A stretch of DNA of 64,000 bases, from NCBI RefSeq assembly GCF_902167145.1, contig NC_050100.1:190395439-190459438 (forward strand), written 5' to 3'. Origin of the DNA: Zea mays. Lineage: Eukaryota > Streptophyta > Magnoliopsida > Poales > Poaceae. Below, one piece after another: positions 11,201 through 21,919 of the stretch. A model generated the notes under the pieces. That model was not told where the DNA came from and did not search any database. It worked only from the letters and a program-made list of their open reading frames with translations. A program made the translations under genes and the position numbers. Numbering within the stretch: position 1 is the first letter of the stretch; every line of letters starts with the position of its first letter.

Positions 11201-12312
11201 TGACTTGCACGAGAAAGGAGTCTCGGTGTAGTGTCTCCGTCTGAGTCGATTAAGGGCCGTCTCAATGTAAGCCTGCTGACCGAGGACCCTTTAACTGGTC
11301 ACATGCCTCGTCATGGGTAAGCTTTGCCTCGGGTGGACTAAGGCCAGAATAAGATAACACGAAATGGGCGTGGAGCGGTGGCGAGAGTAGCGTGTACCCC
11401 TCCGTGGCAAGAGGCTGGACGGTGGTGTATCTGTGCTCTCGGTTTGCGTGAACCTGATCTGGTCTTAAGAAACTCGGTGGCGGGTTGACATATGCAAGGG
11501 TTAAGTGCTACATATGTCGTGTGATCGGAGATCCTCAGCTGAGTATAATCGATTCAGATCACCGTACCTCCGCGGTTATGGAGACTTGGCCACTGACTTA
11601 CACGTAGCACTCCACTGAAGATCAAGGGTTGATAAGAAATTGGCTAGTACAGGTCAAGTGATTGAACCAGGGTAGAAAGAACCCTAGCTGCAGGTAATTT
11701 TACTTAACCTGACAATAAAATTTGATTTTAAGGATCCACTTTAGTAAGCAATTCTGCAAACAGAGTCTTTGACTATTGAAAGGCCTTACCTTGACTCCCA
11801 TATAACCAGCATACCCTTGAGAGTCTTTTCTTTAGTCGGGTAAGACTTGCTGAGTAATTCCATACTCAGGGTTTATTCTCTCGTTGTTTTTAGGTGAGGA
11901 GACAACAAACTTGTGTTGTTTTTGTTCCAAGGTGGTGAAAAACGAGGACAATCAAGAATGAAGCTGCTGGAGGACCGAGTCCTCCTTAAAAACTTTTATG
12001 TAAAGAACTTATGGGAGGAGTTTTTGCCTCCCAGGTATTGTAATAATACTTTTCAGCACTCGCTTTACACTCTGGTCTGTATTAAATGACTTACTCTTAC
12101 TTTTTAAATAAATGTAAGTTTATGTAATCACTTCCGCATTTCCGCATCTCCGATGAACATACTGTCTGTCAGACGGGTGAAACGTTCCTGGAAAGGTAAG
12201 AGGAAAGATACCGAACTTGTCAAGTAATTCAGGAACATCTACAGGGTTGTCTGATGTCTCTTGGACAAGGACAACTGTAGGTGGGCCTAATGACTTGGGA
12301 GGTTCCGTCACA
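8294..12312 (+). repeat. 5' LTR of gypsy B (4,019 bp)
   Basis: Begins TGTAACACCCC and ends CCGTCACA directly before the PBS. Compared with the 3' LTR it keeps a stretch of about 28 bp after AACTCGGTG (about 11480-11507). A plus-strand TATAAAT occurs at 9602-9608, a plausible promoter for the genomic RNA. No gene of its own: the ORFs of 60 to 110 codons inside are repeated in the other LTR and look like chance frames. Confidence 0.95.
9602..9608 (+). promoter_or_regulatory. Putative TATA box in 5' LTR of gypsy B
   Basis: TATAAAT within the LTR in the sense of the element, about 1.3 kb from the LTR start, in a locally GC-rich, CG-dense setting. The same motif is at 19232-19238 in the 3' LTR. 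Position and sequence suggest the core promoter, but the start site is not shown. Confidence 0.5.
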
Positions 12313-12314
12313 GC

Positions 12315-12326
12315 TGGTATCGGAGC
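12315..12326 (+). promoter_or_regulatory. Primer-binding site of gypsy B
   Basis: TGGTATCGGAGC two bases after the 5' LTR. It is one base different from the common TGGTATCAGAGC, still of initiator tRNA-Met type. Confidence 0.88.
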
Positions 12327-12545
12327 GTAGCCCTTCTAGGCAGATATTATGTAGCATCTTCAAAGGATTTTCTTAGACTTAACTAGAAAATTTCTTCTCT
12401 TCTTACCTAAGCATCTCTAAAGAGTTTATTTCAAAGACCAGATAGGAAGAGTGCAATGTATAGAAGGTTGAATCAACTAAGGTTGATTCTGTAATTAATC
12501 ATGCATCATGCTAAGAATTGTACTAATAAATTTCCCCCGTAGAAA

Positions 12546-13124
12546 ATGCCGCCGCGTACAAGGAAAACAGCGCGAAAGTATACTGGGCCTATTGGTGTAC
12601 CTCGACACCAACTTGCCCCAAGGGAGCAAGATAGCAGTACTGGGAGCAACGATCCAATTGGGGATCTCGAAGCCCGCGTAAATCAACTTCAAACAGAGTT
12701 ACAACGCAGGACAAATTTATGGGTTGCGGATGGAGACCAAATAAATGAATTAAGAAGTTACATCCGCAGCCTGCAAGATCAACTTGCTGATCGAGATTTG
12801 GCGCTTGATTGGGCGGTACAGTCTCGTTCAGTAGCTTGGGCTAAGGAAGCGAGGGCTCGAGCACGAGTCGAAGAACTTAGCACTGCTATTGACAACTTGC
12901 AGGCATATTGCAATACTTTACATGAGGAAGTTCATGTACTGTATTCGCAATTACACCCACATGTCCCTGCGGATCCTGTCAGGTCAGAAGCCGGACCCTC
13001 GCATGATGCGGGAGAAGCGCTTGGTGGTGAGTTAGACCTTTTTAGGCCCCCTCCTTCTATGAGGCTGGTCGATGAATGGTCTCTCACACCTGACAATGAA
13101 GCTGCCAAGAGCAACCAGAAGTAG
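12546..13124 (+). CDS. Accessory ORF of gypsy B, 192 aa, coiled coil
   Basis: Intact ORF between PBS and gag. Its basic N-terminus (MPPRTRKTARKYTGPIG) resembles that of the 337-aa ORF in gypsy A at the same place. Residues about 40-135 have heptad-like spacing of Leu/Ile with charged residues (DLEARVNQLQTELQ, LRSYIRSLQDQLADRDLALD), so a long coiled coil is likely. The C-terminus is acidic and Pro-rich. No zinc knuckle, protease, membrane segment or signal peptide is visible. Role unknown; an RNA or particle assembly helper would fit the basic start plus coiled coil, but that is inference. Confidence 0.7.
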   Translation: MPPRTRKTARKYTGPIGVPRHQLAPREQDSSTGSNDPIGDLEARVNQLQTELQRRTNLWVADGDQINELRSYIRSLQDQLADRDLALDWAVQSRSVAWAKEARARARVEELSTAIDNLQAYCNTLHEEVHVLYSQLHPHVPADPVRSEAGPSHDAGEALGGELDLFRPPPSMRLVDEWSLTPDNEAAKSNQK

Positions 13125-13328
13125 AAGTAGTAGTGTAGCTTGTAGAAATAGAAGTAGTATGCTGTATAATAGGTTGAACTATTGTATTATGGGTAATGTA
13201 TCCTGTTGTATAACATCGAGTCTGTATCATTACTTTTGATAGTAATGTAAAATGGAAGGTTTCTCTGGCATATTATATTTATTGCAAATGTTCTTTGCCT
13301 CAGATGCCTACCAGGACTCGAGGACAGG

Positions 13329-14207
13329 ATGCAGCAGGAACTTCTGGGGGGAGGGAGGTTACCCCCAAATCCACCCCCGGTTCCTCCCACATTGGCCGAG
13401 GCGATTGCTGCCTTGGTGAACGCAACTGCAGACAATACCCGCTTTCTGAGAGAAATGGCGGGCCAACAATTCCAACAGCAGGGTGGAAGGGGTTATCAGC
13501 AAGGCCCCCGTGAAACCACATATTTGGATTTCTCTGAAACCTGTCCACCACTATTTGTCAAGGCTGAGGACCCGTTGGAAGCCGATGAATGGATACAGGT
13601 TATTGAGCAAAAATTTGGTCTTCTCCGCTGTTCAAAGACACAGAAGCCTTTGTTTGCAGCGCAACAACTGCGCGGCCCTGCCAGCACCTGGTGGGGAAAT
13701 TTTGTGGCTATTCAACCTGCTAATCATCAAGTAACTTGGGAAGAATTTAAAGTGGCCTTCCGCGAGCACTATATACCCGAAGGTGTTCTGCATATGAAGC
13801 AAGAAGAGTTCATGAAGCTAAAACAAGGAGGAGATACTATCAATCAGTATCTCAATAAGTTTAATCACCTGTCACAATACGCAATCGATCAGGTAAACAC
13901 TGATTTAAAGAAGAAGAATTGCTTTATGAGAGGTCTAAATGATCGATTGCAGAGAAAAATGGCGACCTGCATAGATCTCACGTATGGAAAGGATGTCAGC
14001 ATAGCCCTATCTGTTGAAGCAAGATATGCAGGTTCCGGGAAGAACAAGGGATTTGGAGGTGAGAAGTCTAATCAGGGCCAGACAAAAAGGCAACGGTTTG
14101 TGATCCGGCCTTCTAGCCAAAATCGTTCTTTTTCTCGCCCACCCTCATTCCCTTTCAAGCAGCCAATCATTATTCGTCCCAACAATGTCCCCACTACCCC
14201 AAGTTAG
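13329..14207 (+). CDS. Gag of gypsy B (capsid region), 292 aa from this start
   Basis: The retrotransposon gag core is clear: YLDFSETCPPLFVKAEDPLEADEW, then STWWGNF, WEEFKVAFREHYIP and QYLNKFNHLSQYA, followed by a basic Gln/Arg-rich tail. It ends with TAG at 14205-14207. The next frame, with the zinc knuckle and pol, is in the same phase, so one stop codon divides the polyprotein. The true start is uncertain: an ATG at 13304 opens a likely native N-terminus (MPTRTRGQDAAGTSGG) in a different phase. A length change in the G/C homopolymers near 13346-13375 may have separated the two, or translation starts at 13329. Confidence 0.85.
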   Translation: MQQELLGGGRLPPNPPPVPPTLAEAIAALVNATADNTRFLREMAGQQFQQQGGRGYQQGPRETTYLDFSETCPPLFVKAEDPLEADEWIQVIEQKFGLLRCSKTQKPLFAAQQLRGPASTWWGNFVAIQPANHQVTWEEFKVAFREHYIPEGVLHMKQEEFMKLKQGGDTINQYLNKFNHLSQYAIDQVNTDLKKKNCFMRGLNDRLQRKMATCIDLTYGKDVSIALSVEARYAGSGKNKGFGGEKSNQGQTKRQRFVIRPSSQNRSFSRPPSFPFKQPIIIRPNNVPTTPS

Positions 14208-14237
14208 CCGGGTGCCCCAGGCACTCGATTCCCTGCT

Positions 14238-17200
14238 TTGACCAGCTCCTCAACCGGGTGTTTTAATTGTGGCAAGTCTGGACATTTCATCAAGGATTGC
14301 CCATATCCCAAGCAGAATCAATCAAATGCTCAGCAAGGATCTGGGAAATCAGCTCAGCCCAAGGGAAATAATGTGGGGAAAAATACAAAGAAGACGGGGC
14401 GGATATACTATACTCAAGTGGCCACTACACCAGAAGGTGAACCGGTGATGATGGGTACGTTTCTCGTGGCCAGTCACCCTGCAATTATTCTTTTTGATTC
14501 TGGTGCTTCGCATACATTTATTAGCAAGAAGTTTGTGGAGCAACATCACATTTCATGTCATGAATCAAAAGAAGGGTTTAAAATTCATTCACCTGGGGGA
14601 CACATTTTTACTAGAGAAGTGGCCTATCAAGTGCCAGTAACAATGGCCGGACGGAACTTTCCTGCTAACATGATTGTTCTGAAAGGCCAGGATATAGATG
14701 TGATTTTGGGTATGAATTGGTTAACCCAACATAAGGCAATTCTCAACACTGAACTGAGAACCGTCAGGTTGAGCTATAATCAAGATGAGATTCTTTTGTC
14801 CATCCCCGCAACCAATCCAGCCAAAGCTTCTGGTAGAATCTATGAAGCCATTGTACCGGAGATCAAGGATATTCTAGTAGTATGTGAGTTTCCAGATGTA
14901 TTTCCGGAAGATTTGCCTGGACTGCCCCCTGAGAGAGATGTAGAATTTGTAATTGAGTTAAAACCCGGTACGACTCCCATATCTCGAAGATCGTACCGTA
15001 TGCCCCCTAATGAGTTGGCAGAATTGAAGATTCAATTACAAGATCTACTGAATAAAGGATTCATCCAGCCAAGCTCGTCTCCATGGGGTTGCCCCGCCAT
15101 TTTTGTTAAGAAGAAGGATCAAACCTTACGAATGTGCGTGGATTATCGACCCCTGAATGAGGTCACCATCAAGAACAAGTACCCTCTTCCGAGGATTGAC
15201 ATCTTATTTGATCAACTGACCGGGGCGAGGGTATTCTCCAAAATTGATCTCAGGTCGGGCTATCACCAAATCCGTATTCGGCCCGAGGATATACCGAAGA
15301 CCGCGTTTACTACGCGGTATGGTTTATTTGAATATTTGGTAATGTCCTTCGGACTAACAAATGCTCCTGCCCATTTCACTTATTTGATGAACTCGGTGTT
15401 CATGCCCGAGTTGGACAAGTTCGTGGTGGTCTTCATCGACGATATCTTGATATATTCCAAAAATGAAGAGGAGCATGCTCAACATTTGCGGATTGTATTG
15501 ACGCACTTGAGGGAACATCAGTTGTATGCCAAGTTTAGCAAGTGCGCGTTCTGGCTGGAGGAAATTCAATTTTTGGGGCATGTGTTATCTGCCAAGGGAA
15601 TTGCGGTAGATCCTAGCAAAGTCAAGGATATTCTGGAGTGGAAACCCCCAACCACTGTTCACCAAGTCCGGAGTTTTCTTGGACTAGCTGGATATTATCG
15701 CAGATTCATACCAGATTTTTCTAAGCTTGTGAAGCCAATCACAAGTTTATTGAAAAATTATATTAAATTTAATTGGTCTTCTAAGTGTAATGAAGCTTTT
15801 GAACAATTGAAGACGTTATTAACCACTGCTCCGGTATTGGCTCAACCGGACATCACCAAGCCTTTTGATGTATATTGTGATGCATCAGGGAGTGGACTCG
15901 ACTGTGTATTAATGCAAGAGGGTCGAGTAATTGCATACGCTTCAAGGCAGTTGCGCCGACATGAGGAGCATTACCCAACTCATGATCTGGAGCTAGCTGC
16001 TGTGGTTCATGCCCTGAAAATTTGGCGTCATTATCTGCTGGGAAATATCTGTCATATCTATACAGATCATAAAAGCTTGAAGTATATCTTCACCCAGTCA
16101 GAATTGAATATGAGGCAAAGACGATGGCTTGAGCTTATTAAGGACTATGAACTAGAAATTCACTATCACCCAGGCAAAGCCAATGTTGTGGCAGATGCAC
16201 TGAACCGTAAGGTTTCCTGCCACTGTCTTATGGCGAAGACCTCTGACAATACTTTATGTCAAGAAATGGAAAAGCTAAACCTGGGGATGGTCCAACAAGG
16301 GACCCTGAATCAGCTAAAGCTTGAGTCAATCATCTTGCAAAGGATAATTGATGCTCAAAAGGATAATATGGGTATGAAGCACATACGAGAGAAAATAGGG
16401 ACTGGAACAGCCACATATTTCAAAGAAGACGATCAAGGTGTGATATGGTTCAATAACCGCATAGTAGTGCCGAAGAATGAAGAACTCCGCCAGCAAATCT
16501 TAGATGAAGCGCATCTTAGTCGCTATTCTATTCATCCGGGAAGCACTAAGATGTATCATGATCTAAAGCAGCACTACTGGTGGACGAAGATGAAAATTGA
16601 AATTGCACGCTATGTGGCTAAGTGTGACACTTGTAGACGTGTCAAAGTCATACACATGAAACCTGCTGGTCCATTACAATCTTTGCCAATCCCAACATGG
16701 AAATGGGAAGATATAAGTATGGACTTTATCATGGGATTGCCCAGAACTGCAAGAGGGTATGATTCTATCTGGGTTATAATTGATCGACTTACGAAGATTG
16801 CTCACTTTCTGCCGGTCAAGATAGATTCCCCAGTTACTGTCTACGCCCAATTGTACATTGCTCGTATTCTTAGTCTGCATGGTGTTCCGAAGACTATAGT
16901 GTCGGTTCGTGGACCTCAATTTGTAGCCAAGTTTTGGGAAGCACTTCACAAATCCTTGGGTACTAAGTTGCTCCATAGTTCGGCATATCACCCACAAACC
17001 AGTGGACAGACTGAGAGGATTAATCAAGTACTTGAAGATATGTTGCGAACATGTGTTCTGGACTTCTCACCGAAATGGGATGAATGTTTGCCTTTGGCGG
17101 AGTTTTCATATAATAATAACTATCAAGAAAGTATCAAGATGGCACCTTTCGAAGCTTTATATGGACGACGGTGTCGAACTCCGCTAAATTGGTCTGAACC

Positions 17201-17771
17201 TGGAGAAAGGTATTTCTTTAGGCCTGATATAGTGAAGGAGGCTGAGGAAAAGGTTCAGAAAATTATTCATAATCTGAAGAAAGCCCAAGCTCGGCAGAAG
17301 AGCTATGCAGACAAATGGCAAATGCCCTTGTATTTTCTTGAAGGGGACTATGTCTACGTGAAGGTTTCACCAATGAAGGGAGTATCGCGTTTCGGGATAA
17401 AAGGAAAGCTTGCACCCAGGTACATTGGTCCATTTCCTATACTTCAAAGATATGGGCCAGTGGCGTATCGACTCCAGCTCCCCGAAGCATTGTCTGCTGT
17501 ACATAATGTGTTCCTTGTGTCACAATTGAAGAAGTGTCTTCGGGTTCCCAATCGAACCGTTGAAGTAACAGATGTTGTCCTGGAACCAGATTTAACATAC
17601 TCGGAACATCCTATTCGAGTTCTGGATCAAAAGGACAGGGTTACCCGGAGAAAAACTCTCAAGTTTTATAAGATACAGTGGAACCAACATTCTGAAGAAG
17701 AGGCTACATGGGAAACTCAAGACTTTTTAGATAAGAATTTCCCAGGATTTTTAGACTCATGTAATTTGTAA
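14238..17771 (+). CDS. Pol polyprotein of gypsy B, 1,177 aa
   Basis: Domains in order: zinc knuckle [14 protein letters not shown] (residues about 8-21), aspartic protease with [12 protein letters not shown] (about 87-98), reverse transcriptase with FIDD (about 400), RNase H (about 540-660), integrase HHCC zinc region (about 750-800), integrase core (about 825-980), and a C-terminal chromodomain (about 1120-1170: [10 protein letters not shown] to ATWETQDFL). The integrase first Asp ([10 protein letters not shown]) and Glu (SGQTERINQ) are present, but the second catalytic position reads SVRGPQF with GTT (Val890, 16905-16907) where the family has Asp. RNase H also has ALNRK near its end where ADALSRK is usual. 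The frame is uninterrupted. The ATG used is only the first after the gag stop; native expression would be as gag-pol. Confidence 0.93.
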   Translation: MTSSSTGCFNCGKSGHFIKDCPYPKQNQSNAQQGSGKSAQPKGNNVGKNTKKTGRIYYTQVATTPEGEPVMMGTFLVASHPAIILFDSGASHTFISKKFVEQHHISCHESKEGFKIHSPGGHIFTREVAYQVPVTMAGRNFPANMIVLKGQDIDVILGMNWLTQHKAILNTELRTVRLSYNQDEILLSIPATNPAKASGRIYEAIVPEIKDILVVCEFPDVFPEDLPGLPPERDVEFVIELKPGTTPISRRSYRMPPNELAELKIQLQDLLNKGFIQPSSSPWGCPAIFVKKKDQTLRMCVDYRPLNEVTIKNKYPLPRIDILFDQLTGARVFSKIDLRSGYHQIRIRPEDIPKTAFTTRYGLFEYLVMSFGLTNAPAHFTYLMNSVFMPELDKFVVVFIDDILIYSKNEEEHAQHLRIVLTHLREHQLYAKFSKCAFWLEEIQFLGHVLSAKGIAVDPSKVKDILEWKPPTTVHQVRSFLGLAGYYRRFIPDFSKLVKPITSLLKNYIKFNWSSKCNEAFEQLKTLLTTAPVLAQPDITKPFDVYCDASGSGLDCVLMQEGRVIAYASRQLRRHEEHYPTHDLELAAVVHALKIWRHYLLGNICHIYTDHKSLKYIFTQSELNMRQRRWLELIKDYELEIHYHPGKANVVADALNRKVSCHCLMAKTSDNTLCQEMEKLNLGMVQQGTLNQLKLESIILQRIIDAQKDNMGMKHIREKIGTGTATYFKEDDQGVIWFNNRIVVPKNEELRQQILDEAHLSRYSIHPGSTKMYHDLKQHYWWTKMKIEIARYVAKCDTCRRVKVIHMKPAGPLQSLPIPTWKWEDISMDFIMGLPRTARGYDSIWVIIDRLTKIAHFLPVKIDSPVTVYAQLYIARILSLHGVPKTIVSVRGPQFVAKFWEALHKSLGTKLLHSSAYHPQTSGQTERINQVLEDMLRTCVLDFSPKWDECLPLAEFSYNNNYQESIKMAPFEALYGRRCRTPLNWSEPGERYFFRPDIVKEAEEKVQKIIHNLKKAQARQKSYADKWQMPLYFLEGDYVYVKVSPMKGVSRFGIKGKLAPRYIGPFPILQRYGPVAYRLQLPEALSAVHNVFLVSQLKKCLRVPNRTVEVTDVVLEPDLTYSEHPIRVLDQKDRVTRRKTLKFYKIQWNQHSEEEATWETQDFLDKNFPGFLDSCNL

Positions 17772-17910
17772 AGTATATTTAGTGTTGTAATAAAGAAGTG
17801 ACCCCCACACCACCCCTGCCTTGTACCAGAAATAAAGGAATAAAGATGTGACACATTTCCTTTTCCATTACTCACCCTAGGACTTTAAATCTCGGGACGA
17901 GATTCTCTTA

Positions 17911-17922
17911 TGGGGGGAAGAA
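17911..17922 (+). promoter_or_regulatory. Polypurine tract of gypsy B
   Basis: TGGGGGGAAGAA directly before the TG of the 3' LTR, the expected plus-strand primer site. Confidence 0.88.
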
Positions 17923-20900
17923 TGTAACACCCCTGGTGTTACTGTAACTAAAACTTGAGCATGACATCATAAGCATTGGCATTGCATATGTTTGACACAC
18001 CTAGAGTGCATTTACTAGGTAAAAATTTCAAACAAGTTGTATTGTTATAGCATTTTGCAAATAGAACCCTGGATAGGAAACCTGACCCTAAATAAGGCTC
18101 AAAGGGGCAAAACTTAACCCAAATGAAGAAAACCTAAAAGCTTTAAGGGAAGGGTCACAAAATGATCCCAAGACTTAAGTGGAATCACACTTAGACCCCT
18201 GGGATACCAGAAACCCTAACTGGAACTCTGGAAAACCCTAAATCCAAACCCTAGGGGCATATGTGCAAAATTAGTCCACTTTTGGACCAAAGTGCAAAAA
18301 CCAAGTTAAATAAGTGTCTTAAGTCATTTGGGTCACTCATATGTGAATTTGCAATCCATAACTTGAGATTTGGATTTAAGTGCAAAAGAGCCATACTTGA
18401 CCCTTTTTGGTTAAGTCTGCATTTCAGTGTGATTGACTCAACTGGAAGCCCTTGTAACTTTCAAATTATGGGTTTTTTGCCCTAGGTCACCACATCAAAA
18501 TTGTAGCCCAATTATAGGAGAACAACTTTGCTTAAGAGTGCAAGCCATGTTATTGAGAAAAATCTGCAGATAATTAAGGTTGAAGTTGGGCTGTCAGGGT
18601 GCCAATGTCTGAATTTTCAGACAGACAGTGTGATCACTGAAACTTTAAGCATGAATTCAAGCTTGAATTATTGAGAATTTGATCAAGATTGCTATGACAG
18701 AATTGTAGCTGAATTGTCAGGCTATAATTTTGGTACAGAGAGCTAGCTTAGTCACCACACAAAATTGGGAGAAATAGGCGCTCCAAAGTGCTCTGTCAGG
18801 TGTTCTGATGAGGTCTCGCCATGGTACAGTACCCCAAACTGAAACAGATCACGGTTCACCCCCCCTGCCCGTCGCCGGTGGCCCGTCGCCGTTGATTGCC
18901 GCTCGCCGTGATTCGTGCGTCGTGGCCATCGGATAAACAGAGCTCGGTAAAAATCCCCGCCGCCGGTGGGCTGGACGCCACCCCGACCAGCCGCGATACT
19001 TCTCCCCTTGCTCACCGCCCGGGGATAAGGATTTCACCGCCGTTGTGCCGTCGCCGTTGTCCGCCGTGTGGCTCTCACTTTCCACCGCATCGTCGTAAGC
19101 CTTAGCGGCTCCCGGTTGATCGCCGGAGCAGCTGCCACGCCACTGGACACGTATTCACCGCGCCAAGGTTCTTCCTCATCTTCGGCCGCCCACACTGTCC
19201 GCTCAAATTCAGCGCCACCGCCCCGGGGATCTATAAATTGACCCCGCAGTGAGCTTCACAACATCATCGCGCACCCAGCCACCAAATATCGTCCTCAATC
19301 GTTCACCTGAGAGCTCGAATTCCTAATTTCCCCCAAATCGGTTTGAACACCCCGTAAGAACACTTCACCGCGGCCAGCCTATTCAAGGTGAATTCATACT
19401 CCTCTGTTGATTGTTCTAGCATCCCTAGGTCCTCCTTAAGCTTTCCGACCCCTTTAATTGCACTGTACCATCACCTATCGCCGGGAACACGACGATCTTG
19501 CCGCTCTGCTCACGGCCACCATGGCCAGAGCACACCCCTTGATTATTAGTGCAATTATGTTGGGGGAAGTACTTCTCTGGGGTAGAATCCGGGGTAAACC
19601 GAAGATTAGCGCCGGTCATAGCCCCAATCGGCCGGTCCAGGAGTTCACCGGACTTCGGCCACACGTGAACGCCGTCGTGGACCTTGGTCTGCGAAGGAAT
19701 AGAAGTTTAAGGGCCTTAGTGCAAACTGTCAGTGACTCATAAGCATAGTAACAGTGCCGGTTCCCAGTTAGCAAAAACCCTGAGGGCCTTTCTGTAAAGC
19801 CACCAACGCGGGCGTGGGCGCGCCCTGGTTTTCGGTGTGGTTGGGCCGGTTCGGGCCAGAATCAGCCCAATACTGTTCCACATTTTCCTTTTTCTTTTTC
19901 TATCCAGCTTTAGAAATATGTAGAAAATTACAGAAAAATCCTAAAAATATGAGACCAATTTTCCTAGCCTTCTTATTTTCCCTAGAATTTAATAAAAATA
20001 GTTTCATGATTTTTAGGTTAAATTAGGAATTTTAAGGTATTTAAAATAGTTCAAGGTAGTGGTTCTGGATTTTTAAAAGATAAATGATAATCCCAAAAAT
20101 GCTCAAACTTTTTATATGAGTTTCTCATCTTATTTAGAAGCCTTTGGTAGAATTTGGGTTGATTTGGACCTTGTTTGATCACAAAACCCCCACCCCTGCC
20201 CTGTGAACTCCTTTACTAACTCCGGAAACCCTCAGTTCTCGGAGTTCCGTGAAGGAAAGTTGTACTCAAGACCTTAGATAATAAGTTTATATCATATTTG
20301 CACCCTCATGAGCATCACATGGCATTCATTCTTATACATATGTATGGTTATGATTAGAACACGAGGAAGAAGTGGAAGCCACTGAAGAGCAAGTACCACC
20401 ACCTTTGGACACTCAGGCTGAGAATTGTTTCTACTTCGATATTTGTGGATCTGAGCCTGACTCACCCATAAACAAAGGCAAGCCCCGGTGCATTTGCCAC
20501 CTTCCTTGATGTTTTAAAATCTTTCTCACTTGATTGGTGCATTAGGTGATAGGAGTTAATTGCTAAAACAATTCCTGCATTACTTTCCTTGAATTTGATT
20601 ACCTTCCTTGATCACCCGTTTTACAAAGGATTTTTAATGCTTTGCCATGCTTTAGTAAAAGAAAATGACTGTTTTTACAAAAGTTGATATGGCAAAAGTG
20701 GGTGGAATGTTTTCGAAAATAAAACCTGATGGTGGATCCATCACGGCCGTGATGGGTTCAACATCGGAAAAGATGTACCTCTGCCAGGTACCAAGCTTTG
20801 GGTTGAAATGATTAAGCTGAGACCGGGTGGGTGACTTGCACGAGAAAGGAGTCTCGGTGTAGTGTCTCCGTCTGAGTCGATTAAGGGCCGTCTCGATGTA

Positions 20901-21914
20901 AGCCTGCTGACCGAGGACCCTTTAACTGGTCACATGCCTCGTCATGGGTAAGCTTTGCCTCGGGTGGACTAAGGCCAGAATAAGATAACACGAAATGGGC
21001 GTGGAGCGGTGGCGAGAGTAGCGTGTACCCTCCGTGGCAAGAGGCTGGACGGTGGTGTATCTGTGCTCTCGGTTTGCGTGAACCTGATCTGGTCTTAATA
21101 AACTCGGTGCTACATATGTCGTGTGATCGGAGATCCTCAGCTGAGTATAATCGATTCGGATCACCGTACCTCCGCGGTTATGGAGACTTGGCCACTGACT
21201 TACACGTAGCACTCCACTGAAGATCAAGGGTTGATAAGAAATTGGCTAGTACAGGTCAAGTGATTGAACCAGGGTAGAAAGAACCCTAGCTGCAGGTAAT
21301 TTTACTTAACCTAACAATAAAATTTGATTTTAAGGATCCACTTTAGTAAGCAATTCTGCAAACAGAGTCTTTGACTATTGAAAGGCCTTACCTTGACTCC
21401 CATATAACCAGCATACCCTTGAGAGTCTTTTATTTAGTCGGGTAAGACTTGCTGAGTAATTCCATACTCAGGGTTTATTCCTCCGTTGTTTTTAGGTGAG
21501 GAGACAACAAACTTGTGTTGTTTTTGTTCCAAGGTGGTGAAAAACGAGGACAATCAAGAATGAAGCTGCTGGAGGACCGAGTCCTCCTTAAAAACTTTTA
21601 TGTAAAGAACTTATGGGAGGAGTTTTTGCCTCCCAGGTATTGTAATAATACTTTTCAGCACTCGCTTTACACTCTGGTCTGTATTAAATGACTTACTCTT
21701 ACTTTTTAAATAAATGTAAGTTTATGTAATCACTTCCGCATTTCCGCATCTCCGATGAACATACTGTCTGTCAGACGGGTGAAACGTTCCTGGAAAGGTA
21801 AGAGGAAAGATACCGAACTTGTCAAGTAATTCAGGAACATCTACAGGGTTGTCTGATGTCTGTTGGACAAGGACAACTGTAGGTGGGCCTAATGACTTGG
21901 GAGGTTCCGTCACA
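17923..21914 (+). repeat. 3' LTR of gypsy B (3,992 bp)
   Basis: Near-identical to 8294-12312. Scattered substitutions and an internal deletion of about 28 bp after AACTCGGTG (around 21108) distinguish it. It ends TCACA followed by the TSD copy CCGGA (21915-21919). Confidence 0.95.
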
Positions 21915-21919
21915 CCGGA

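Larger units (their letters stand above)
8294..21914 (+). mobile_element. Complete Ty3/gypsy chromovirus B (Tekay/Del-like)
   Basis: Two LTRs of about 4 kb (8294-12312 and 17923-21914) flank PBS, accessory ORF, gag, pol with a C-terminal chromodomain, and a PPT. The 5-bp target duplication CCGGA is perfect (8289-8293 and 21915-21919). The chromodomain and gene order place it in the Tekay/Del clade of chromoviruses; the maize family is not certain. The insertion lies inside a CACCGGACAGTCCGGTG palindrome of the S1 LTR. LTR divergence by eye is about 1 percent plus a 28-bp deletion in the 3' LTR. Two coding lesions (a stop between gag and pol, and a changed integrase residue) suggest it is not autonomous. 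Confidence 0.95.
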
